From contig JABBOT010000013.1 of assembly GCA_016165875.1 (NCBI GenBank), positions 10,551,478 through 10,615,477 of the forward strand: a stretch of 64,000 nt of DNA, read 5' to 3'. Each line of letters begins with the position of its first letter. The first letter of the stretch is position 1. The DNA comes from Acanthopleura granulata. Taxonomy: Eukaryota; Mollusca; Polyplacophora; Chitonida; Chitonidae. This document shows positions 47,901 through 55,722 of this stretch, piece after piece. A model generated the notes under the pieces. The model was given only the letters and a program-made list of their open reading frames with translations, did no database searches and was not told the DNA's origin. Made by a program: the position numbers and the translations under genes.

Positions 47901-49253
47901 GCACCCCACCGAGTTTGATTTCTACCTCTGCAGTCATGCCGGTATACAGGTGAGTGTTTCAGTCTGCTAATTAATGACTGCTAACTTGCCAGCCACAGAA
48001 TTGGGGGCCTTCCCTGTTTACAACAAGTAGTTATCATCGGTTTGAACTGGACTTAGTTCCTCAACCTTCTCACATGAGCAACTTTCAATTCAAATTATGC
48101 CTTTTTTGGAATTTTATTTTGAGAGGTATAAACTACATTGACTAAGTTCCAGTCTAAGTGAGATACGTTGATTTCAAAACCAGTAATGTCATCACCTTGG
48201 TAAGGTTATCTCCCCTTGATAAAACACTTGAGATTTGTTGGTTTCATACATTCAGAACTCTACTCCACTCTCTTTGTGTACTTCATGGTATTAAAAAGGT
48301 TACCTTATTTTCGGATCACATATTTTGCAAAATTCTTATTGGTACAGCCACCTCATAAGAACACTGTCGACTTTGGTTGATTACATGAGAAGAACGACAG
48401 TAAGTGTTGACAGGGAAAGTATCATTGTATGGCATTCATGTGTGTTCAGAAGTGCATATACACAAGCCCAGGTTGAGGTGAAATGCAGTGATTAACGCCA
48501 ATGAAACATTATCCTTCAGTAAATGTTTAAAGTTGTATTTCAGGGGACGAGTCGACCCTCCCACTATCACGTCCTGTGGGATGACAACCGGTTTAACGCT
48601 GACGAGCTGCAGACGCTGACGTATCAGTTGTGCCACACGTATGTCCGCTGCACACGCAGCGTCTCCATCCCTGCACCTGCTTACTATGCTCACCTGGTGG
48701 CGTTCAGGGCTCGTTACCACCTGGTGGAAAAAGAACACGACAGGTAAGAAGAGTAAGGTACCTTTACGTTTTCAAACGGTCAGACGTTATGGATTTATAA
48801 GAAATCAGAAGCTAGTAAAGCGATACCACCAAGAGTTAAATTTACTATCAATGTCTGGTGAATTTGCCTCAATACATTACCATAAAACTTGACTTTATGT
48901 TAAACATAAATCTCAAATTGCCGGAATTGGTATTTTTATTTAATCTGTCATTCCCCCCACCCCCACCCCCCATTCTGACTTTTCATGCCTTGGTGATGAT
49001 GAACACTTAATGAAGCTCGTGTGGCTGTTTTCACAGCCTGACGTTCCCTGAGAAATGCAAATAGTTCTCCAGAAGTCGATTTTCGTGTTACTATAAATGT
49101 GATCACAAAATCTGTACTGCGTAAACGTTCTTTGTTCTCCACAGTGGTGAAGGCAGCCATCAATCAGGAAACAGCGAGGACCGTACTCCAACGGCCATGG
49201 CACGGGCTGTTACTGTTCACCCTGACACCGTTAAGGTCATGTACTTCGCTTAG
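17980..49253 (+). CDS. AGO: Argonaute (AGO1-4 clade), complete, 22 coding exons
   Basis: Joining 22 exons, with one of the two exon 13 copies, gives 2625 nt, or 874 aa plus stop, and all phases close. Layout: Pro/Gln-rich N-terminus (1-45), N domain and L1 (about 50-235), PAZ (about 240-365), L2 linker (about 365-455), MID (about 460-590), PIWI (about 590-835) and the classic C-terminal MYFA. The slicer tetrad is complete: D612 in GADVTHP, E652 in RQEII, D684 in YRDG and H822 in YYAHLVAF. Human AGO1 has Arg at the last position, so this protein should be able to cleave targets. It binds microRNAs and similar small RNAs in the cytoplasm and silences mRNAs. Diagnostic blocks include [38 protein letters not shown] and [12 protein letters not shown]. 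Overall it is far closer to vertebrate AGO1-4 than to PIWI or insect Ago2. Introns are rich in SINEs and MITEs. The oddities are the duplicated exon 13, a partial duplication of exon 16 and a tandem donor after exon 18. Confidence 0.97.
18903..19085. mobile_element. 183-bp foldback/MITE-type element
   Basis: The inverted ends TTTGGAGTTCATGCAG with TTTGAGGCAAGACAAGAT (left) and TTTGGAGTTCATGTAG with GTTGAGGCGAGACAAGAT (reverse complement of the right) match over about 33 bp with few differences. It is non-coding and lies in Argonaute intron 1. Target-site duplication is unclear. Confidence 0.8.
20650..20671. repeat. poly-A tract
   Basis: A run of more than 20 A in Argonaute intron 1. It is a possible retroposon tail, but no recognisable body was found upstream. 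Confidence 0.7.
24960..25016 (+). CDS. AGO: Argonaute exon 2, Pro-rich N-terminus
   Basis: Acceptor TTTTCCAG and donor GTGAGG. It encodes [19 protein letters not shown] (residues about 7-25), phase 1 to 1. This disordered N-terminal stretch is variable among Argonautes, so the call rests on frame, splice sites and composition. Confidence 0.75.
25585..25768 (+). CDS. AGO: Argonaute exon 3, start of the N domain
   Basis: Acceptor CCCACAG and donor GTAAGA. It encodes residues about 26-87 and contains [35 protein letters not shown]. The last block is nearly identical to the AGO1/2 segment [18 protein letters not shown]. Ends in phase 2. Confidence 0.95.
25935..26155 (+). mobile_element. tRNA-derived SINE copy
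   Basis: Contains the B-box-like GAGTTCAAGTCCAGCTCATG, then a degraded body with ACGTGGGAAGTCTGCC and CACCATAATGCTGGCTGC, and an A/T-rich tail. It is the same family as 59311-59580. It lies in Argonaute intron 3. Confidence 0.8.
26352..26472 (+). CDS. AGO: Argonaute exon 4
   Basis: Acceptor GATTTCAG and donor GTAGGT. It encodes [20 protein letters not shown] then [20 protein letters not shown] (residues 88-127), matching the N-domain segment of AGO1/2. Confidence 0.95.
26992..27173 (+). CDS. AGO: Argonaute exon 5
   Basis: Acceptor TTGTGTAG and donor GTAAGT. It encodes residues 128-188, from [20 protein letters not shown] to [12 protein letters not shown], covering the end of the N domain and L1. 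Ends in phase 2. Confidence 0.96.
27240..27410 (+). mobile_element. SINE fragment
   Basis: Contains GCCAAAGGTTGGTGGTTTAC, shared with the element at 4995-5375, and ends in an AAATAAATAAATG tail. It lies in Argonaute intron 5. A run of about 23 A follows at 27616-27638. Confidence 0.55.
27672..27808 (+). CDS. AGO: Argonaute exon 6
   Basis: Acceptor TTTTCTAG and donor GTAAGT. It encodes [20 protein letters not shown] then [20 protein letters not shown] (residues about 189-233), the highly conserved L1/PAZ entry segment. Ends in phase 1. Confidence 0.97.
28708..28842 (+). CDS. AGO: Argonaute exon 7, start of PAZ
   Basis: Acceptor TCCACAG and donor GTCAGT. It encodes [20 protein letters not shown] then [14 protein letters not shown] (residues 234-278), the beginning of the PAZ domain that holds the 3' end of the guide RNA. 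Confidence 0.97.
28843..33625. other. Argonaute intron 7 (~4.8 kb)
   Basis: No additional exon seen. Around 29590-30120 there are loosely repeated motifs (AAGGCATTTA, AAGGTATTTGCC, TTTTCAAA). Around 31060-31130 there is a GC-rich triplet stretch with CAACAACAACAACATCG followed by GTTGTTGTCG and then GCCGCCGCC repeats. Confidence 0.5.
33626..33713 (+). CDS. AGO: Argonaute exon 8, PAZ
   Basis: Acceptor GATTATAG and donor GTAAGT. It encodes [20 protein letters not shown] then TRRPAQTQ (residues about 279-308). It contains the PAZ Tyr/Arg residues of the [14 protein letters not shown] block that bind the guide 3' end. Ends in phase 2. Confidence 0.97.
34065..34282 (+). mobile_element. tRNA-derived SINE copy
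   Basis: Contains GTTAAAATCCAGCTG (B-box remnant), ACACGTGGGAACGTC, CACCATAATGCTGGCTG and GAAATATTCTTGAGTACTGC. It is followed immediately by a second copy. Both lie in Argonaute intron 8. Confidence 0.85.
34300..34472 (+). mobile_element. 5'-truncated SINE copy in tandem with the previous one
   Basis: Starts inside the SINE body (CAGCAGCCTGCGGATGGTTG) and ends GAAATATTCTTGAGTACGGC with an (AAATA)n tail just before the acceptor of exon 9 at 34518. Confidence 0.85.
34519..34602 (+). CDS. AGO: Argonaute exon 9, PAZ
   Basis: Acceptor CACTTCAG, 36 bases after a SINE tail, and donor GTAAGT. It encodes [20 protein letters not shown] then ERYKMKL (residues 309-336), matching AGO1 [19 protein letters not shown]. 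Ends in phase 2. Confidence 0.96.
35173..35236 (+). CDS. AGO: Argonaute exon 10, PAZ to L2
   Basis: Acceptor TTCACCAG and donor GTAAGT. It encodes [21 protein letters not shown] (residues 337-357), essentially identical to vertebrate AGO. Phase 0 end. Confidence 0.97.
35842..36022 (+). mobile_element. MITE-like element, diverged copy
   Basis: Begins CCTAAAATTTCACCC and contains GAGAGTTCTATTGACCTTAG and GGATGATATCCTACTGG. It ends in a GCACCTTTTTTAG-like segment, so it is related to the elements at 13574 and 45096. It ends about 50 bp before the exon 11 acceptor. Confidence 0.5.
36074..36145 (+). CDS. AGO: Argonaute exon 11, L2
   Basis: Acceptor TTGCAG. The donor GTTTCC is non-consensus after +2. 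It encodes [24 protein letters not shown] (residues 358-381), ending at the position corresponding to the helix-7 Ile of human AGO. Phase 0 to 0. Confidence 0.95.
36146..39011. other. Argonaute intron 11
   Basis: AT-rich, with no coding signal I can support. It contains loosely repeated segments with GACCTTGGCCATGG and GACCTTGATTATCTTG near 37050-37160. Confidence 0.5.
39012..39059 (+). CDS. AGO: Argonaute exon 12, L2 helix 7 region
   Basis: Acceptor TTTTTCAG and donor GTGGGT. It encodes [16 protein letters not shown] (residues 382-397), matching [14 protein letters not shown] in vertebrates. It is 48 nt, phase 0 to 0, and lies directly upstream of the duplicated exon 13. Confidence 0.95.
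41342..41464 (+). CDS. AGO: Argonaute exon 13, copy A (L2 linker)
   Basis: Acceptor TGCACTAG and donor GTAGGC. It is 123 nt, phase 0 to 0. It encodes 41 residues starting [17 protein letters not shown], with MTEVRGRVL in the middle and ending [10 protein letters not shown]. The vertebrate AGO1 counterpart runs from NASYNLDPY to LQYGGR. Copy A keeps the DPY and LQYGGR forms. It covers residues 398-438, the L2 linker between PAZ and MID. Copy B, 285 nt downstream, has identical length and phase. The two are probably alternatives. Confidence 0.93.
41750..41872 (+). CDS. AGO: Argonaute exon 13, copy B (L2 linker)
   Basis: Acceptor TGACACCAG and donor GTAAGA. It is 123 nt, phase 0 to 0, with no stop. 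It encodes 41 residues starting [17 protein letters not shown], with MTEVQGRVL and ending [10 protein letters not shown]. It is identical to copy A at 30 of 41 residues. The 11 differences are mostly conservative, except a surface-like run (NVSNK in A, SICSQ in B). Synonymous sites differ widely from copy A, so the pair is old and both copies have been kept under protein-level constraint. Including both copies would insert 41 residues in the linker, so mutually exclusive use is the simpler reading. Confidence 0.92.
41873..43906. other. Argonaute intron after exon 13B
   Basis: No third copy of exon 13 was found here. It contains a SINE fragment at about 43285-43385 (GGTTTCCTCCAACTGCAGAA and GTGAAATGTTCGGGAGTATG) and T-rich tracts. 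Confidence 0.55.
43907..44040 (+). CDS. AGO: Argonaute exon 14, start of MID
   Basis: Acceptor GCACCAG. The donor GTGAGA opens a (GA)n tract at 44041-44063. It encodes [20 protein letters not shown] then [17 protein letters not shown] (residues 439-483), close to AGO1 [30 protein letters not shown]. Ends in phase 2. Confidence 0.97.
44310..44475 (+). mobile_element. 5'-truncated SINE copy
   Basis: Contains CAACCTGTGGATGGTCTTGG, GTAATGCTGGCCATTGTTAC and GAAATATTCTTGAGTAGTAC, with an (AAATA)n tail ending 20 bp before the exon 15 acceptor. Confidence 0.8.
44496..44680 (+). CDS. AGO: Argonaute exon 15, MID
   Basis: Acceptor TTTTTGCAG and donor GTAAGC. It encodes residues about 484-544, including [31 protein letters not shown] and [13 protein letters not shown]. 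These are the MID segments that form the 5'-phosphate binding pocket. Ends in phase 1. Confidence 0.97.
44839..45049. mobile_element. 211-bp MITE, GGGCCTGTTTCAC ends
   Basis: Terminal inverted repeats: GGGCCTGTTTCACGGAGC on the left, and on the right the reverse complement of GCTTTGTGAAACAGGCCC. It is non-coding, in Argonaute intron 15, next to another element at 45096. A TSD was not resolved. Confidence 0.8.
45096..45310 (+). mobile_element. MITE-like element, TGACCTAAAATTT family
   Basis: Ends are GTAAATGACCTAAAATTTCG and the reverse complement of AAAATTTTATGTCATTTAGG. It is related to copies at 13574-13782 (opposite orientation), 35842-36022 and 62925-63060. It ends about 50 bp before exon 16. 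Confidence 0.7.
45364..45523 (+). CDS. AGO: Argonaute exon 16, MID
   Basis: Acceptor TTTCCAG and donor GTAAGT. It encodes residues about 545-598: [40 protein letters not shown] and [11 protein letters not shown]. These carry the conserved [18 protein letters not shown] pocket residues (Lys, Gln, Cys) that hold the guide 5' phosphate. Its last 38 nt and 78 nt of intron are duplicated immediately downstream. Confidence 0.97.
45486..45725. repeat. 116-bp tandem duplication across the exon 16 donor
   Basis: The segment from 45486 (CTGGGCGGAATCAACAACAT) is repeated from 45602 (CTGGGCGGAATCAATAACAG). It covers the last 38 exon bases and about 78 intron bases. The copy has lost the donor: CATCCGGTAAGT became CATCCACTTAAG. 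Similarity continues in the intronic part (GACCAGTGAGGTTACGTGTT against GCCCGGTGAGGTCACATGTT). Confidence 0.88.
45903..45993 (+). CDS. AGO: Argonaute exon 17, first PIWI catalytic Asp
   Basis: Acceptor TTCTGCAG and donor GTAAGT. It encodes [20 protein letters not shown] then [10 protein letters not shown] (residues 599-628). D612 in GADVTHP aligns with D597 of human AGO2. Confidence 0.97.
46095..46205 (+). mobile_element. SINE body fragment
   Basis: Contains CTCCTCTCCGGCCCTATATG, GGGAAGGTCTGCCAGCAGC and GGTCATGGGTTTCCCTTGGG. Neither the tRNA head nor the tail is present. It lies in Argonaute intron 17. Confidence 0.75.
46407..46601 (+). CDS. AGO: Argonaute exon 18, PIWI core
   Basis: Acceptor GGTTACAG. 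It encodes 65 residues (629-693): [40 protein letters not shown] and [12 protein letters not shown]. It contains E652 (glutamate finger) and D684. The donor after FQQ is GTTAAT. A stronger GTAAGT lies 6 nt downstream (46608), which would add Val-Asn without shifting frame. I use 46601 because it joins FQQ to VLTHEL exactly as in other AGO proteins. Confidence 0.95.
47256..47390 (+). CDS. AGO: Argonaute exon 19, PIWI
   Basis: Acceptor CATCAG and donor GTAAGA. It encodes residues 694-738: [40 protein letters not shown] and DKKDQ. It is nearly collinear with vertebrate AGO. Confidence 0.97.
47848..47949 (+). CDS. AGO: Argonaute exon 20, PIWI
   Basis: Acceptor CTTGCAG and donor GTGAGT. It encodes residues 739-772: [20 protein letters not shown] then [14 protein letters not shown]. 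Phase 0 to 0. Confidence 0.97.
48055..48160 (+). mobile_element. fragment of the CCTCAACCTTTTC repeat family
   Basis: Contains CCTCAACCTTCTCACATGAG and a CTACATTGACTAAGTTC segment. These resemble the repeats at 59035-59235 and 53860-54070. Short and diverged. Confidence 0.4.
48544..48743 (+). CDS. AGO: Argonaute exon 21, PIWI with catalytic His
   Basis: Acceptor ATTTCAG and donor GTAAGA. It encodes residues 773-839: [40 protein letters not shown] and [13 protein letters not shown]822 in YYAHLVAF completes the DEDH tetrad, where the inactive human AGO1 has Arg. Confidence 0.97.
49145..49253 (+). CDS. AGO: Argonaute exon 22, C-terminus
   Basis: Acceptor TCCACAG. It encodes [20 protein letters not shown] then [15 protein letters not shown] and TAG at 49251-49253. 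The terminal MYFA is the invariant end of metazoan AGO-clade proteins. Confidence 0.97.
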
Positions 49254-50233
49254 TGCACAATCCGTGACCATGGAAACCAGCAGATCTGTTCATCGACATC
49301 ATGGGAGAATTAGCTCCTTGAGGGAGACCAGTCTTCACGCGCGACAGAAACTGATGCAGATTTTTTTATGTCGGAAAAAAGAGAATGGTTTTGTATGGGA
49401 GGATATTCTTGTGAGGTTTAAGACTTCTGACATTTTTACTTCCCTGTTATGCTGCTGGAACGAAGATAGACATTTTGTAAAGGTCCTCTGCCATGGAGTT
49501 GGTGGTGAGAAGTGATTTGTCCTCCCAGGATTGAACAGTTTGCTACTGGAAAGCCAGTGCTGGGAGAGGACTTCAAAAGCCCTCAGTTCCTTAAATCTCC
49601 GAAAAACATTGCTAACCCCTTGCAGAACTTCTCCTTCCAGGTTTTGTTGCAGGACTGTACTTGGCAGTTTTTGGAGGGAGGGGTTGAGGCTAGCTTCGGA
49701 ATGGCTTTTTTGAAATGGCTCTTGCCGATTCCCTCTGCAGTGTAGGGGAGCACTATCTAGGGGAGGTAACCGTTGTTAGCAATCATTGACCATCACATTT
49801 CTTAGAACTATCATTCATATTGAGCTATTGCTGACCAACTGTTTCTACTGCATTTGGATACATGTTTTATCAGTTATTTGTTTTCCTTTTTTTTTCTTGG
49901 CTTTTTTTTTCTTCCATTTGTTTGTGGTCTTTTGCTTCTCATTATCTGTCACTGCGCCATGTTTGTTGAAGCGCCTCTCTCGTTACATGACTTTTTGCGT
50001 AAGATACTTTGGCGTCGCAATCGGCGCTTGCTGGCAGCTATTACGGCCTAGCTCACATTCCAGGCTTAGTGGATCTCGTGTCAACCAATTATGGAGAGTC
50101 GCTGACTGAATGATGCCATTACGACTTGACCAATGCAGTGGCTTTCTTATAATATCATAAATAACCCCCCAAATTAAAGTTTGCAGAGTTGCACAACAAA
50201 GAAAACAAAATATTAAAAAAAAAAAAAAATCTC

Positions 50234-50495
50234 AATAAACTGAATTATTGAATGTTGGTCAAAGGTGCATTGCGTTCCGAAATCACATCACTGGTCTGTT
50301 GGCAGTGCTGTTTAACTCGCAGTAAAGGCATTGTAATCAACTCCGAGCAACCTGCTATTTATAGAATGAGTCCTTGAGTAATGTGTTTGTTTTCCCATGC
50401 AGTATAAAGTTGTTTTTTTTTTTTTTTTTTTTTTTGCAATGTTCCATTTTATGCACATTTGCCTTTTTTTATACTCTAATGTATCTTGCAATAAA
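50234..50495 (+). promoter_or_regulatory. candidate Argonaute polyadenylation signals
   Basis: AATAAA at 50234-50239 and at 50490-50495, the second with GT-rich sequence downstream. Which one is used cannot be told from sequence alone. Confidence 0.4.
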
Positions 50496-53352
50496 TACCT
50501 AACATGTTGCGGATATATATGCAAAAGTTCATGTGGCTGTAACTTTAATTTTACCAGAAATCAAATGGTTTGCTTTTCTGGGTAATGAAATTTTAACAAT
50601 GACCAAAGTACTGTTTAAAAATAGAAAATGACCCTACCACAGCATAGCTTTGCTAGAGCAGAAACGAAAGCCCATTCAAAACCAAGATTTTTCAAAATTA
50701 GCTAAGATATTTACCAACTTGACGAGGAAGTGTTACTTTGAAGTTCATTTGTGAAAATACGATTTATGTTTCGCAGCTCATAATTTTTTTCTGAGCCAGA
50801 TGCAGCAAAAATGACAAACTCAATGGAATTGCACCCAAAACCACCCCAGCACCTACTACCCACCCACCCACCCCCATTGAATCAAATGGGCCTGTCTGAA
50901 CAAAACACCTGAAAGTGGGGGATATGGTTTGATGGACAAATGCCATGCTTTTATGGGTTTATTTTTTGTAAAAATTTCATGAAACTTGACATATTTTGAT
51001 GTCAGAAGAGAACTCAAAACAAAATGAAACAAAAACCCTTCCCTTGACTCTTGAATTTTAGTTGAAATATTTTTCGATGGCTTCCAACAGCTAAATGTCA
51101 GGCGATGACTGAACCCACCACCTATCATCCCTCATTTGAGAAAATGGACTTATCCCACCAGTGTTATGATCCTGCAAAGAAGCTTATATGTGTTTTCAAA
51201 CCTGGCACAACAACCCTGTCCACACTTATTTCCTCCCCTGCCCCCTAATACTAAAAGTAGTAGTGAATCTGTAAGAGGAAATTAAATTTTGTTAAAAAAA
51301 AAAAGAAAAAAACATGAAAAAGAAAAAGTATGAGGCAGGTTTTATTTATATTATGTATTGTAAAAGACAGATGCCGTATGTGAAATACAGACCCAGAAAC
51401 AGTTTCATAACCAAAAGGAAACCGAACTGATATGTGGCTTTAAAACCAAAACTGGAAACTTTTACATTCTATTGTTTTGATGCACCTAATTGTAGCAATA
51501 TTCAAATCAACACAAAACTGAGATCAAACTTTTAGGATTTCTGCCATCTAATGATCAAACAGCTTCAAATTTTAAGAGGTGACAGAAAACAACAAAAATT
51601 CATTTCATCTGCATTTACAAGAATATATCTTACAAAGATATTGATGGTTAAGCTTATATCTGAGCCGAAACAAATACAACGTAAAGATGTTAAGAATTAT
51701 TCTGATTTAGATCAAAAGTGACTTGTTTGAACATTTTCTTTTTTGTGTTAAACTAGGAAGCTCCTGGATTCGATACCATGTCATCTATTTTTTTTTGTGT
51801 GCCAGTTTTTGTTTCTTACATTGAATTATGGGTAACGGTCATGCTGTAAATATTTACATACTAAAATATCTATATATTGGAAGACTTGTTAGCAAAAGGA
51901 ATATAATCATTGATTGTGTTGTACCATAGTAGAAATCAGTTTGTCTATCCAAGTATCATGAAGTGAGAGCCTTGGTCAAGGGCAGATAACTCTGCTTTTT
52001 TTTTTTCCAATGTCAGGAGCTGGAATTTTTTGAGTTGTACTCTCTCTCTGACATGAAGCCCTTTGCATGCTGAAGCAGTGTTCATAGTCCCATGTTGCAA
52101 TCAGAAAGTGTTTTTCCAGTTTTGTTTGAGACCCGTCTTGTGTGAAAAGAAATGTGAAGAAAAAAAATAAAAAGGTGGACATACGAACTGTTTTTGTGCA
52201 GAAAAGAGATAATATTAAGTTTAGTGGGCTAGAGCTGATGATCGTAATGATGTTTTTATTGTCAAGTATGGCTGTGAAAAGACGAGTAAAGCATCGGGTT
52301 GCGGGACGGGGGGGAAAAATACAATAATGTGTTATATTATCTGAAATGATCATATTGTACTTTGCCGGGAATCAAATGAACTTTAAATGTCATTTTGTAG
52401 TTTTTAACCCTGTGAAATTGGAGTGTGAATGTCGTCTGCGCGAGCGAGAGTTTCCGATTTTTCACACCCTCACCCTCCGTGTTTTTATTTTATTTTAAAA
52501 TTTGTCTTTGGAATGTCATTGGAAAGAAAGTTGCGTGTGTTTGATCGAGGCTTATGGAACTGTGCTTGATTCATTGAACTCTTCTACAGCCTTGGTTTCC
52601 ATTAAGTGTTGTTATTTGCGCAGTGTAAGCCAAGTTATTTATACAATGTAAATTTATGCTCCTTGTTATCTTGGTAAATGGTTTTGAACGTGAACATCTA
52701 GAGGTTATTTTATACTTGTTTGATTATATTTTTGCGCCGAATGGAGTAGAAGCAAATTTATTTGTACATCCATGTTTGAAAGTCACTAATTATCAAATCT
52801 GTTTCAATAGTCGTCTATCAGGCTGTCAGAGCTAATTTTTGAGCTTCGATGATTTTTTTGTATTGGTAAAGTGACCTTTTAGTCTCTATGGTTCTAAAAA
52901 CTGTTGCAGTTTAAAAAATGTGGACATACGTTTCAAGTGCTCTCTCTTTATTATTACTGATGTTGACCATACTAAGGAGCAGATACCAAAAAGGAAGTTA
53001 AATTTAGATTTGTCCTGTCAGAAATGTGCTTAACTATTTTGGTTACTGTAAGGAATTCATGTATTGAACATCAACAGTTGCTTCCCTTTGAACATGCTCA
53101 TTCTGTGGCCAAAATGGTGAAGGGTCTCAAAAAAACAGCAGTACACATGAACATTCAGTGGCTTTAGAGAAATGATTTGAAATACACCTGCTTTTCTGTC
53201 AGTTATCGTTTTAATGTTTTGAATCTGGTAGAAACTGTTCCCACCCCCCACTCCACTTTATTATCACACAAATCATGAATGTAATTTATTTTATCATGTG
53301 GTGGCATCATGTCCTGAAATTAAATATTTTAAATCCAGTCTACATTAGTTTG

Positions 53353-53430
53353 TTATTTATTGCGTGTTTTTAGTAGATTAATTTATTAATTTAGATTATT
53401 TATTGCACGTTTTTAGTAGATTAATTTATG
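53353..53430. repeat. 43-bp-offset tandem duplication
   Basis: TTATTTATTGCGTGTTTTTA at 53353 recurs as TTATTTATTGCACGTTTTTA at 53396. Both are followed by GTAGATTAATTTAT. Confidence 0.85.
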
Positions 53431-53859
53431 TCACCGTATTGTTAAAAGGCAAATATAAGTTTCAGTACAGAAAGTCATATTTTGAGGTTTATATGCTTGT
53501 AAATATGCACTTTTTGGGTTATTTGCGTTAATTCTGGGCATGATTAGTAGGAAACAGCTTCCACAGAAAATGAACTTGAAATTTCCCCCTAAGAAATACT
53601 GAACTCTGCCTTCCAGGATTCTTCGGCTTTAAGGGGTCTTCAGAACACAAGTCTACCAATCACAACGACTTCTATGAAGCAACAACCAATCAGAAACCAG
53701 TGCACAATGGTAACTGAAGGAGAATAACCATCGGCAGGCTGATGGCAGGCCTTCCGTACAACCTGTACAGTACAGGAAGCCAACAAGACCCGAATTTGAA
53801 CTGAAAGCAATCACACTGGTGAGAGGTTCCTGGGTCAATGTGTATACTGCAATACCCTA

Positions 53860-54070
53860 ATTCTTTTATCTTTTCATATATGAAAGAGCAACTTTCAGTG
53901 CAATTTAAACACATTTCTTATTTGATTTTGGAGAGAAAACCACATTGGTTGGACTGGCCAGTTTCAGGGCTTCACAAAAATTATAATTTTATCAGTCAAC
54001 GCAGAATAATGCCTTCAGAAATGCCTGAATAAACACCTTGCACACATGTGAAAAGGTTGAATGACGGTAG
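53860..54070 (+). mobile_element. interspersed repeat related to 59035-59235
   Basis: Shares GGCCAGTTTCAGGGCTTCAC, ATAATTTTATCAGT and AACACCTTGCACACATG with the copy at 59035-59235, in the same orientation. Both are followed within 250 bp by a SINE. No coding capacity. Confidence 0.75.
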
Positions 54071-54221
54071 CACTCAAACCATGGCCATGGCAGCCCACAT
54101 GTATTCTTTAGTTCTGTGTTGTGATCAGAGCATCACATTACGCCGAACAAACAGTTTTCTAAGGATGGCCTAAACCCTGACATTCAGCAGATGTGTGTGA
54201 CAATCTATACCCATTGTCATG

Positions 54222-54455
54222 TGGGGCCTAGGTGGCTCAGTCGGTTAGCCAGAAGCTTCCCACAAATGCGGTCGCTGTGAGTTCATGTCCAGATCATACA
54301 GGCTTCCTCCCCGGCAGCACGTGGGAAGGTCTGCCAGCAACCTGGGAATGGGTGGGTTTCCCCCGGGCTCTGCCTTACTTCCTCCCACCATACAAGTGAT
54401 ACCATACAACGTACAAGTGAAATAATCTTGAGCACGGCATAAAACACCAAATAAT
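54222..54455 (+). mobile_element. tRNA-derived SINE, near full length
   Basis: Box A-like TGGCTCAGTCGGTTAG, box B-like GTGAGTTCATGTCCAG and body GTGGGAAGGTCTGCCAGCAA. Tail region GAAATAATCTTGAGCACGGC then ATAAAACACC. The box A and box B spacing fits a tRNA-derived internal Pol III promoter. It lies beyond the 3' end of mTERF. Confidence 0.88.
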
Positions 54456-54537
54456 CATTGCCACATGACAGGCAGTGCATGCAGGTAAACTCTAATAATA
54501 AAACATATAGAATCTGAAAAACACATTCATGTATAAT

Positions 54538-55722
54538 TTATATAATCTGAGTTTTTAATCTGTCCACAAGTTTCCTGTACTCTCTACCATCCAGAGCCAA
54601 GAGTTTGGCAGTCACATGGTCACACCCCAGTTCTGTCAGTTCCGAATACCTCTTCTCAAGAGTTTCAGTACTGAAGGAGAACAGTCGTCCATTCTTGATG
54701 ATGTCCTCATGCGATATCGAACAGCTTTCCAGAAATGTCAAGGTCGCACTCAGTTTGGTCGCCCTCACGTTCAGAATTCGGGAGTAAGACCTTTTCAAAA
54801 TATCAATATGGGTGACGTCACAGCGAAGAGACTTGCAGAGGAATTCCTCCTTGCTTTCACACGATCCCAAAACACGTAGTTCAGATATCACTTTTTCAAC
54901 GCATGGTTCCAAGGATTCCTCCGGACATTTCAGCAGATAGAAGAAGGATTTAGTGGAGCATTTCTGAAATGTGATGCCGTTTCTTCGCAGCATTCTGGTG
55001 CGTGATTCCAGCTGCGCAATGGAGAGCGTTAGAATCCATGGTTTGGCCAGTAACGCTTTCGCGGTCACCCCCTGGGCCACAAGGAGTTCCAGTTTCGTTT
55101 TCAGCGATGACAATTTCGACTCTTTCAAGACGGCATTTCTCTCGATGAGGGCAGCGGCTTCCTGTCGTGAGATACCAAGGCAAGACTTCAACATCGTGGG
55201 GACGTCGTAGTAAACATCGCGTGCTGATTTCTCTTGGTGCTGCAAAGCAAGCCTCCTTTCGAAAGCAGATTTTGAGGCATTCACGTACGCCAGTCTGCAG
55301 TTGTGAACTCCTACCTTCTGCAGTGCCTCAAAGCGACTACTTAAGGTGTCATAGTTCCTCTTAAAAACACCTGGGTATCTGAAGATTTCCTTCAAGGATA
55401 CCTTGTTGCTGTAGAAGAGTTCAATCATGCTGTTGAACTTCGACTGTTCCATTGCAGCAACCATATGATTTTGGGCCAAGAATTCACAGGCTTCTTCAAG
55501 TGGACACCCATATGTTCGCACCAATAGGGTTGCTCGATTCTTACATTCCATAGATGAATTGGCAGTTTTTCTATATCCTCTTACCCAAAAGTCAACCCAC
55601 ATCCTAGGGTGTCCAATCAAAACTCGGCTTAAAAGAGGAAAAATACTCATTTCACTCTGTCTCATTGGACAAGAGACCGTTGCCACGGTTACTCTAAACA
55701 TGGCTGTCTTCAGAAGCGCCAT
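54538..55722 (-). CDS. mTERF-family mitochondrial factor
   Basis: A single-exon gene of 394 aa on the minus strand, with the ATG at 55722-55720 and the stop at 54540-54538. I chose this ATG because the frame's upstream extension to 55740 has no ATG, and the context ACTATGG is good. The first ~40 residues are rich in Ser/Thr/Arg and hydrophobics, compatible with a mitochondrial presequence. The rest is alpha-helical with repeated ~30-residue Leu-rich units, each with a Pro near its start. Examples are LKEIFRYPGVFKRNYDTLSS, LLAKPWILTLSIAQLESRT and IKNGRLFSFSTETLEKRYSE. This is typical of the mTERF superhelical fold that binds DNA or RNA in mitochondria. Length and repeat spacing suit mTERF1/2-like proteins, but paralogue assignment (MTERF1, 2, 3 or 4) cannot be made here. 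It is head to head with RPN2. Confidence 0.85.
   Translation of the reverse strand: MALLKTAMFRVTVATVSCPMRQSEMSIFPLLSRVLIGHPRMWVDFWVRGYRKTANSSMECKNRATLLVRTYGCPLEEACEFLAQNHMVAAMEQSKFNSMIELFYSNKVSLKEIFRYPGVFKRNYDTLSSRFEALQKVGVHNCRLAYVNASKSAFERRLALQHQEKSARDVYYDVPTMLKSCLGISRQEAAALIERNAVLKESKLSSLKTKLELLVAQGVTAKALLAKPWILTLSIAQLESRTRMLRRNGITFQKCSTKSFFYLLKCPEESLEPCVEKVISELRVLGSCESKEEFLCKSLRCDVTHIDILKRSYSRILNVRATKLSATLTFLESCSISHEDIIKNGRLFSFSTETLEKRYSELTELGCDHVTAKLLALDGREYRKLVDRLKTQII

Larger units (their letters stand above)
49254..53850 (+). other. Argonaute 3' UTR and intergenic DNA
   Basis: No further coding exon. Candidate polyadenylation signals AATAAA lie at 50234-50239 and 50490-50495, so a 3' UTR of 1.0-1.3 kb is likely; longer forms are possible. 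It contains long poly-T runs near 50410 and a 43-bp tandem duplication at 53353-53430. Confidence 0.5.

Noticed and set aside
49512..50109. open frames after the Argonaute stop
   Set aside because: They lie in the expected 3' UTR with T-rich low-complexity translations. No acceptor joins them to AGO, whose MYFA end is canonical.
54224..54295. tRNA gene
   Set aside because: Box A and box B are present, but the sequence does not fold into a full cloverleaf by eye and continues into a SINE body and (AAATA)-type tail. The same holds at 59311.
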